Source: Magicicada septendecula
Taxonomy: Eukaryota > Arthropoda > Insecta > Hemiptera > Cicadidae
Assembly (NCBI GenBank): GCA_034769895.1
Contig: CM068368.1
Coordinates: forward strand, 689,951,877-690,015,876
DNA length: 64,000 bases
Direction: 5' to 3'
Position 1 is the stretch's first letter; each line of letters begins with the position of its first letter. Both the position numbers and the translations under genes were made by a program. The notes under the pieces were generated by a model. It did no database searches and had not been told where the DNA came from. It saw only the letters and a list, made by a program, of their open reading frames with translations. This document shows positions 56,871 to 64,000 of the stretch, piece by piece.

Positions 56871-57417
56871 TTGTTACGACAGTATACTTATTGTCGTATG
56901 GTACAGTGGAAAACCAAATAAAAGATACCACGGAAGACACTAAAAAAACCAGCTTTAATTATCATAAATAACTGTTTATAATCAACTCGTACAATAATTC
57001 CAGTTAGATTTGTTCACATGCAATAACAATGTCAACTAATAGAGTTCCAAACAATTATTAACACAATAATTCTTCACTTCGACGAACACTCGATCCGCGA
57101 TAACGCAAATTGCTCACTTAACTGAACTGACAACCCGGCTGCTATGGCTTTATATAAGTCGTGCTGAGGTCCAGTTCAGCTTTCCCTCCTTATTCCACGT
57201 CAGCTTAATGGTATCTCAAGTGTTCTTGGAGCACACTAGAACACCTACTTACATAAGGCAACACCTGCCACACTGGACAGGGGGTAGTGGAGAATGTTCT
57301 CAGCTGTTCTACGCTGTTCGATACCATACTCGTACTATATATCATGTAAGTTTCCACACAGGGTTTACTTCAACTTTATATTTCTTGAATATAAAATAAA
57401 CTATTCTTGGTTCCACA
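56871..57417. repeat. Possible solo LTR or promoter-like repeat
   Basis: The block starts TGTTACGACAGTATAC and has a TATA box in GGCTTTATATAAGTCGTG near 57147. It ends near GGTTCCACA and differs in composition from its flanks. No target duplication or second copy was found, so the call is tentative. Confidence 0.25.
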
Positions 57418-57531
57418 GTCGGATGAGACAATGGGCGAGATAGGGAAATACACTGCGCTTATGGGTTTTACGTTCGCTACTATTACGGGACTTGAAAACC
57501 TCGACCGATAAAAAATGAAGTACAGTAAAAC

Positions 57532-58765
57532 CTGACCTAATGGGCACCTTTATTCAGCGGTCACCTTAATGAATGGCCACTTTTCTGCAGAGCGGATTTT
57601 ATTTTCTCTAAGATCAATGTAAATTTCCCTTCCAAACGGTCACATCCTCCCTCCACCAATGGTCAGCCCATAACAGGTTCGTTCCCTTCTTTAAACAGTC
57701 ACCTATTGGATCTTCAGTCGTCTGGATACAATACAGTACACAAAATACTTTGACAATACATATTTCTAAGAATACTCAAGTAGTGTTTATACCTGCGTAA
57801 CTAAAGGTAAGCTATTGCCTAAATAAAGTAAACGATCTAGCCGTATGTAACTGTGTACTTCTATATTTATTAATGTTATTTGTACACAATAAACTGATGA
57901 GGTCTCCATAACGTTGAAACTGTAGTAAGCGAACAGTTATAAATGAATGTTCGGAACTTAAAGCAGAAGTTATAACATTGAATTGTTAACTTAACTGTTC
58001 TGCATGTACTTGACTGTTCTTGTAATTTGAAGTGTAATTAAACAATGTGTCAAAAATGAATAACGACAAACGAGTGTGTTTAAATTTAGCCGCTAAGACA
58101 GTGTTATTTTTTAAAGTGATAAAGGTGTTTCAACAAGGAAACTTGCCAAAGAAAACGTTGGTCCATTGTGTCCCATATGGATGCTAGCATTTCCCTTGGT
58201 GAAGAAAATCAGTGTTCTCGCGATGAGGTATGCTGGATCATGACAGCCTGAACAGAGGTTGCTGGTACCACCATCAAGAAGTGTTTTACAAAATGTGGCA
58301 TTAAAATCAGCGACACAGATCTGCACGCATAATCATTACATCAAATTTCAAAAGAACTTCACACACTTGCTACAGTTTGTGAACTGTCATATGATGAAAA
58401 TGGAAAGTCTACAATGTTCTGACAATCTTGAGGGCAATTGGGAGGCTCAACTTCACAAAGATTTTAAAAGTAGGTCACAAATTGGCCTACTATTTCTGTA
58501 TTTGCAATGAAAACTTCTTGAAATGGTCGATTAAAATCTGTGTTATTCCGGGATATTCAATTTTACAAACAGTAATACTTCTGCTATGTGACAATGATGT
58601 ACAGATTGAAGAAGAAGACATTTAAAGAACCACCGATAGTTTAAAAGAAGTGGTACAATCTCTTAGGCGGATCAAAGATATTTGCATTACTCTTGTCAAG
58701 AAATGTGGGGAGAATGCTGTGGAACAATATAGTAAACTTTCCTGTTTGGTCGAAAATTACTAGAT
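57532..58765 (+). pseudogene. Tigger/pogo transposon relic
   Basis: A Tigger-like terminus CAGTAAAACCTGACCTAATG follows TA at 57530-57531. Near 58055 the translation reads NNDKRVCLNLAAKTVL..KVIKVFQQGN, like the CENP-B-type helix-turn-helix. Near 58240-58320, TTIKKCFTKCGIKISD resembles the C-terminal block of Tigger transposases (TTIxNCFRKAGF). Near 58640-58760, VQSLRRIKDICITL..ENAVEQYSKL fits the tail. The central catalytic part is deleted. The right terminus was not identified. Confidence 0.55.
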
Positions 58766-58817
58766 TAGAAAAAAAAACCTGCTACAACAAACCACATTAA
58801 ACGGCGATTTTTCAAAA

Positions 58818-59594
58818 TGTAACGGGGCAAAAGGGGTGAAACCAATTTTAATCATGTTAAACCAGTCTTGGTACTGGTCAGTAACCGTCAGAACGTACGC
58901 ATTGGGAATTGGGAATAAGCAATTACGGTGAGTGGACTGTATAGTCAAACTGTTGCGGTGTGGCTAAGGAATGTGCTTTATCAACGAGGGCGTGTACGCG
59001 CCTCCAACCGCGCATACAGGCGGCCAAGTTTCCCATGGTTTCGGCACGTACTAATACATTCTTTCACGGTGTGCGCACAAAAAACAGCGTCAGTCGGCGT
59101 CTAAACTCTGAACTGCGCAGTTGCGTTAGAGCGCGGTTCGAGAAAAAAAAACCGTACACCAGAAAAATGTGAACCGACTGGCCAAGACAGTAAAGTTGTT
59201 TAGTTCGTATTAATAAAAGTGCAACAGCAACGTCAGAAACATAATTACTAAATTAAAAACAGTTCAAGTTATCTTTCGGACATTCAAGCGTAAAACAGTG
59301 TTGGCGTAACAACGAACAGGATGAGTACATTTTAAAACCCTCATTAATAAAGTAATACTGCAGCATACGCGCAAACCCACTAAAATGTATAAAAAATGAA
59401 GAGATCTCTAAATATAAATTATGGGGATGTATGTAAATGTGTGTGTGAGCAAGATGCTGGGTTGCTTTTCATAATTTAGTTAGTTATTTAGGTTAAGGTT
59501 TTACTTACATTTATTACTAGAATGTTGGTCATGTAACAGTAACCGAAAGATTTTCATAATTTTGGAAGAAAAATAATTTAGATAAATCGTAGTA
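58818..59594 (+). repeat. 5' LTR of element D, left part
   Basis: TGTAACGGGG start; continues until the 13-bp duplicated site ATAAATCGTAGTA (59582-59594), where the PLE is inserted. Confidence 0.7.
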
Positions 59595-59646
59595 CACTTG
59601 AAATAAAGAACTTATACAGTAAAATAAATAATTATAACAAAGATAT

Positions 59647-61250
59647 GTATCAATTACATCAAAAATTATATACAAGTTACAATTATGTAGAAATGAGAAA
59701 AGAGTTTGGTAAAAAATATATAGAAAAGAAAATAAGAAAAATGGAAGAGAGATTAAACAAGAAACTCAAGGAATTAATAGAAGGAACAAGAAATAAAAAT
59801 AAAGAAAGATAAAGAAATAAAATTTGCTGAAAAAGTATTAAATTTAACAGAAACAAAGTTTACAGAAAATGAACATAAATTATTAGGGAAAAGTTTAAAA
59901 TATGCAACAAAAACAAACATAGATAAAGAAAATACAATAATAGAATGTGAAGAAATAATCGATAAAATAAAAAATGAAGAAACCAAAAAACAATTAAAAA
60001 GTGAAGTAAAAGAAATAGTAGAAAAAATATGTAAGAAAAACAAAAATGTAAGAAATAAAAACGAAACACAAATAAAAAGAAATATAAGAGAATTAAAAAA
60101 GAAAATCACGGAGAACAATTTGATAGTTATAAAAGCCGATAAAGGTAATACAGCAGTGGTAATGAACAAAAGAGATTATATCGAAAAAGCAGAACAATTT
60201 ATACAAAAAGGACCATATAAAGAAATAAAATATGATTACACAAGTAAATTTCAAGCACAAACAAAGAAATTGATAAAAAAGACAACATATTTAACAGAAT
60301 GGCAAAAGAAACAAAAAATAGAACATAATCCTGAAGCTCCAAAATTTAGATGTCAAATGAAGTTACATAAAAAAGAAATGCCATTAAGACCTATAGTATC
60401 ATTTATAAATTCGCCAACATATAAAATATCAAAAGAAATAAGTAAAAGAATCAAAATAGCATACGGAAAAGAAGAAATCCACAGCATAGAAAATAGCAAA
60501 AAGGTAATAGAAAGATTAAAAGAAATAACCATAACAAATAAGACAAAATTAATGTCATTAGATATAAAAGATATGTACACCAATATACCAATAGCAAAAA
60601 CAGTAGAAATAATAAAGAAAAACAAATTAAGTAATGTAGAATGGAAAAACGAAATAATAGAAGGATTAGAGTTATGCCTAAGCCAGAATTACTTCAGATT
60701 TAACAACAAATTTTACATACAAGAGAATGGATTACCAATGGGATCACCGCTTTCACCATTAATGGCAGAGATATTCATGAATAGCTTTGAAATCAAAATT
60801 TTAAAAGATGTAGATAAAGAAAGAAGAATTAAAAAATGGATCAGGTATGTAGATGACATACTAATAGTTTGGGAAGGTGAAGTAAATTAATTTAAAAAAT
60901 TTACGGAAGAATTAAATAACAGAAAAAAACAATAAAATTTCAAGAAGAAATTGGAGGATTAGAAATTAATTTCCTGGATATCAATATAAAAATTGAAGAT
61001 AACAAACTCAAATTCGATATATACAGGAAAGAAACATACTCAGATTTAATAATTCCACAAGAATCATATCATCCAGTCAATTATAAAATGGCAGCATTAA
61101 ATTCATTTTGTTATAGAGCTATAAATTATCTAGAAAATGAAGAACTGAAACAAAAAGAATTACAGAAAATACAACAAATAGCAAAAAATAATAATTACAA
61201 CCCTAAAATAATTAATAGAATAGTTAAGAAAATAGAGGAAAATAAAGAAT
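59647..61250 (+). pseudogene. Penelope-like reverse transcriptase, frameshifted
   Basis: Starts near the ATG at 59647 (MYQLHQKLYTSYNYVEMRKE); a frameshift lies near 59810. The main frame from about 59815 to 60890 contains VIKADKGNTAVVMNKRDY, MPLRPIVSFINSPTYKISKE, LMSLDIKDMYTNIPI, NGLPMGSPLSPLMAEIF and the catalytic WIRYVDDILIVW. An in-frame TAA at 60888 and a shift near 60920 precede GLEINFLDINIKIED and FDIYRKETYSD, the usual continuation. The enzyme copies element RNA at a nicked target. One or two lesions only; otherwise well preserved. Confidence 0.88.
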
Positions 61251-61329
61251 AGAAAAGAACAAAAAAGAAAAAACAAATGAAGAAAAGAAATATAAAGGAA
61301 CAATAACATACATAGGATATCAAACAAAA

Positions 61330-61788
61330 ATGTTACAAAAATGCTTTGAAAAATACGAAATACAGATAGGAATAAAGAAAACAAAAAATGTATTCGAATA
61401 TATAAAAAATGCTAAAACAGAAGAAATTCCATTAACAGGAAAAAGCGGTGTATACAAATTAAAATGTGGGGAATGTAATAAGATATATCTGGGCGAAACT
61501 GGAAGAAAATTTAAAATTCGAATGAATGAACATGCAAAAGGAGAAGGCGTTAGAACAACGAACTCACTATATGCAAGACATTTCAATGAATCAGGTCATA
61601 AATTTATAAATCCAAATGAAAATACGGAAATAATCAAAATAGAAAACAATCTGCAAAAAAGAAAACTAATAGAAGAACTAGAAATACTAAAAGTTACAAA
61701 AGAAGATAAGAATAAATTAATGAATATAAAAGTGGATTTTACAAATGAAGAAATATTTTATTATATATTAAACAATAAACAAAAATAA
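61330..61788 (+). CDS. PLE GIY-YIG endonuclease domain
   Basis: An intact 152-codon frame with GVYKLKCGECNKIYLGET and KIRMNEH (catalytic Arg in the helix), then RHFNESGHKF and the tail EELEILKVTKEDKNKL. In a complete PLE this is the C-terminal domain of the polymerase polyprotein. Here it is separated by the stop near 61251. The first Met is therefore internal to the original protein. Confidence 0.85.
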   Translation: MLQKCFEKYEIQIGIKKTKNVFEYIKNAKTEEIPLTGKSGVYKLKCGECNKIYLGETGRKFKIRMNEHAKGEGVRTTNSLYARHFNESGHKFINPNENTEIIKIENNLQKRKLIEELEILKVTKEDKNKLMNIKVDFTNEEIFYYILNNKQK

Positions 61789-62045
61789 ATTAAAATAATA
61801 AGAATAACACACTAAAAATGACGAAATGTAAAAGATTATAAGTCAGAAAGTAAAATATTGCATTAAGAAATTAACGGGAGATTCGTAAAACAATTTGACG
61901 GACGTTAGTAAAATGCCTAACGGAAAAATGTAGACAAAGTTCCCGTGATGAGCGGTAGCAGCTAGAACCAATAGGAAGGGCGATGACATAAGGGGAGGGG
62001 CCTAAAGTATAAAAGCTTACAACGTACAGTTGACAGAAGACGTTG

Positions 62046-62090
62046 TTTAAGACCTGAAGATGTCAGTGATGACGAAAAGCTTTGTCTAAA
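62046..62090 (+). ncRNA. Hammerhead-like motif at the PLE 3' end
   Basis: Stem I 5' strand TTTAAGAC (62046-62053), core CTGAAGA (62054-62060), stem II GTCA/TGAC capped by GNRA-type tetraloop GTGA (62062-62073), core GAAA (62074-62077). A minimal stem III AA/TT (62077-62082) is followed by cleavage-position T (62083) and stem I 3' strand GTCTAAA (62084-62090), pairing with one bulged A. All parts of a type I hammerhead are present. Confidence 0.55.
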
Positions 62091-62165
62091 TAATAAAAAT
62101 TATAGCAGTTTAGTAATTTTATAAAAGAAAAGTAAGGATGGCTGCTAATTTAAACAATACGCAGA

Positions 62166-62441
62166 ATAAATCGTAGTAGTTTGAGAATACGAAAAAATAA
62201 GTAAATTTTAAAGGAATATTAAAATAAATATTGGATTTAATAAATAAGATTTGTTTAACAGCATATAACCATGTGTTAGAGTAGTTATTTAGTCGTTACC
62301 ATTTCCTAGTGTTCTGTGCTGAAAAATTCGTCCAACGTTTCCGGGAATCTTCTGAATTGGGGGGAAGTCAGATTGCAAAATTATCCAGTTTTAATTAAGG
62401 AAGGGTGTAAAGGTTTCGATGTATAACCTAAAACACCGTGA
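62166..62441 (+). repeat. 5' LTR of element D, right part
   Basis: Resumes at the duplicated ATAAATCGTAGTA. From 62275, GTGTTAGAGTAGTTATTTAG and onward matches the end region of LTR E (49246-). The LTR's own terminus and the primer-binding site appear deleted, since sequence passes directly into gag-like coding DNA. Confidence 0.6.
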
Positions 62442-63372
62442 TGAATAAAAGGTTAGACAGTAAAATAAATCAGATAATGAATAAAAAGGTAAGTGACAGT
62501 GGTAGTAATATGACGAAAATTAGTGAAGAAATAATTAACAAGGTGAGTAATAACGATAATTCTAATAATGAATTAATAAGTACGGTAGTAGTGATAAGAT
62601 AGTGGAAAACGAGCTATTTAAAGGTGATATAATGAAAATAGATAGTGATGAGGTAGAGATAGTTAGCGAGATAGTTAGTGAGGGTGAGGGAGTAATGGGT
62701 TGTAAAGGGGTAGAAACAAATGTTTATCAGTTAGAGAGAGAGTATGAAGAGAGTGTACAGGTAGAGGGGTGGCAGAGCGAAAATTTTCCCGTGGTGTTGT
62801 GGGGGGTGAAGAAAGGTCTTCACGAATGTATTGGGTACATAAATGTTCTACCAATAATTGTTCTTTGAATTGTTGTGTTGTTCCTGGAGGAACTAAGAGG
62901 TGTTTTAATATAGCAGTACCCTCTGCATGGAGTGAGATAGACAAAGTGATATGGCGTTATGGTGAGAGATATTTAGAGAGAGAGTTGTGTGTAGATGAGG
63001 AAATACAGTTATCAAGAGTTGAAAGAGAGGTTAGAATTGAAGGAAATAGGCGATATAAAATACTTACTTTGTGAAATAGAGATGGATGATTATTTTGATG
63101 ATACAGTTGGAAATGATAAAAACTTACCTGATGTTATGATAGATATAGTGGAGGAATATGCTGATAGAATGTACCTTATGTTAAACAAAAATACTGATGG
63201 AAACAGAACTAAAATCACCAATGTAGACGGGCTTTATGAAATAATGGGAGACAAATATGTAGTTAATTACTATGTTAAAAGTAGTCATTACAATAATAAT
63301 TAAAATGTAATGTATATAAATAAAAATTAGTTGTGTTATAAATACATCAGACTATTATATGATGATGGGGGT
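62442..63372 (+). pseudogene. Gag-like DDGG protein of element D, truncated and shifted
   Basis: Lacks the N-terminal head and most of the coiled coil. Pieces in several frames include NKVSNNDNSNNELIST (compare B: NKVSTDNYNNKIPSG), PSAWSEIDKVIWRYGERYLE (compare C: VESVIWYGDERDLN), NTDGNRTKITNVDGLYEI (compare B: NTDGDTTKINDVDRFYDL) and finally YIRLLYDDGG at 63343-63372. Frameshifts lie near 62600, 62860 and 63050, and stops near 63301-63330. Clearly the same family, but inactive. Confidence 0.75.
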
Positions 63373-63565
63373 TATATAAAAATCAGTGAATGGACATTTT
63401 AATATTTTAGTTTATGGTTATGACCGGGCTAACTTATAAAATGAGGTGTGGTAAACAGAAAAATTAATGACGAAGAATTGTAAATAAAATTTATAGTGAA
63501 ATTAATTATGTTGTGTTGTAAAATGTATTTGATGTAAACAATGTGTGTATGTAGTAGAAATTGAT

Positions 63566-63616
<51 letters not shown>

Positions 63617-64000
63617 TATTGGCAGACTAAATAAATAATGAGAATAAACATGAAGGTGATAATAAATGAATTGTAATTGTTTTGGAGTAAGGTAATTAAA
63701 ATAATTTGTTTTAAATAATTGATTGAATTAAAGAATTTGAGATTCTAATGTAATTTTCAATGGTTAACTTAATTTAAAATGTTGTAAAATGTTTGGGTGG
63801 TAATAATTATTTCAATAATGCATTTGAATCAGTCAAGTTAATTTTTAATGGGTGTTAGAGAGAATAAGAATTTTGGGAATAGAAGTAAGACAGAAACTGA
63901 TTAATAGTAGGGACACAGTAGCCATAGGGCATATATGTAGAGTAATGGGAGTAATGTAATTGGAGAGTAAATAGATGGTGGTGAAATTTTGTAAAGAGGG
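63373..64000 (+). other. Non-coding internal DNA of element D, with (AAT)n
   Basis: Begins with the short post-ORF segment shared with B (GTGAATGGACATTTTAATATTTT). An (AAT)n run lies at about 63567-63613, and GACACAGTAGCCATAGGGC followed by ATATATGTAGAG near 63912 is the island common to A, B, D and E. No ORF. Confidence 0.5.

Larger units (their letters stand above)
59595..62165 (+). mobile_element. Penelope-like element in the LTR of D, 13-bp duplication
   Basis: 2,571 bp flanked by direct repeats ATAAATCGTAGTA at 59582-59594 and 62166-62178, cleanly splitting the LTR of element D. Encodes a PLE reverse transcriptase followed by a GIY-YIG endonuclease, then a hammerhead-like motif near the 3' end. 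Variable, long target duplications are characteristic of Penelope-like retroelements. The coding strand is strongly A-rich. Confidence 0.88.
58818..64000 (+). mobile_element. LTR retrotransposon D (DDGG family), runs off the window
   Basis: The 5' LTR starts TGTAACGGGGCAAAAGGGG at 58818 (compare B: TGTAACGGGACTAAAAGG) and reaches about 62440, split by a PLE insertion. A truncated, frameshifted gag-like ORF (62442-63372) and conserved non-coding islands such as GACACAGTAGCCATAGGG (near 63912) follow. The 3' LTR is outside the window. Confidence 0.75.

Noticed and set aside
57895-57930. CTGATGA...GAAAC near 57896 as a hammerhead
   Set aside because: The bases between the core boxes cannot form a stem II and no stem I pairing is seen; chance match.
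59774-60169. Phe/Leu-rich minus-strand ORFs resembling membrane proteins
   Set aside because: Antisense of the PLE reverse transcriptase; composition artefact.

Overview
This is eukaryotic, AT-rich, transposon-dominated DNA. Most probably it is an insect with a large, repeat-bloated genome; that is inferred from the mix of mariner, Copia, Penelope-like and LTR elements and from an insect-like host gene with small exons and large introns. No bacterial or viral genome organisation is present. Only one host gene is recognised: four consecutive exons of an ATF6-type bZIP transcription factor on the minus strand (54869-55052, 38541-38675, 33648-33826, 25548-25691). Their splice phases fit together, and the last encodes the ATF6 basic region and the start of the leucine zipper. 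Its introns hold most of the mobile DNA in the right half of the window.

Region by region. 1-1584: minus-strand LTR element G (gag-like N-terminus, primer-binding site, 5' LTR), cut by the window edge. 3.4-7.4 kb: Penelope-like (PLE) debris with hammerhead-ribozyme motifs, a ~600-bp inverted repeat of the GIY-YIG end, and a decayed reverse transcriptase. 7839-9171: a mariner with TA duplication. 9642-16055: LTR element A (4-bp duplication AATC), whose 3' LTR carries a fold-back insertion. 16.1-16.7 kb: mariner relic. 16762-25169: LTR element B (duplication AGTT) with a nested mariner. 25.5-33.8 kb: ATF6 exons with a Copia element (27609-32285, duplication TAACT) in the intron. 33981-37664: a mariner-superfamily element interrupted by a pogo/Tigger element (34073-36409). 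39827-50976: LTR element C (duplication GTAA, LTRs about 99% identical) with an intact gag-like ORF and a complex rearranged insert from related element E. 51.2-52.3 kb: an inverted related LTR. 52.5-53.7 kb: mariner relic. 57.5-58.8 kb: Tigger relic. 58818 to the end: LTR element D, whose 5' LTR is split by a PLE (59595-62165, 13-bp duplication).

The most unusual content is the LTR family shared by elements A, B, C, D, E and G. They have about 1.0-1.4 kb LTRs of the form TGTAAC...(A/T)ACA, 4-bp target duplications, and a primer-binding site two bases after the LTR. They encode a coiled-coil, gag-like protein that ends in a conserved RL(L/I)(F/W/Y)DDGG motif, and no recognisable protease, reverse transcriptase or integrase. 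Several kilobases of non-coding internal DNA follow. Inside that lies a ~480-nt block with at least four helices whose pairing is preserved between B and C by compensatory changes (four double changes in one 11-bp helix). This looks like a non-autonomous retrotransposon family carrying a large conserved structured RNA. I do not recognise the family from memory; novelty would need a database search.

A second theme is the set of hammerhead-type motifs (CTGANGA, stem II, GAAA) in the PLE material. One is a complete type I fold (3456-3498), and another overlaps the 3' end of the GIY-YIG reading frame.
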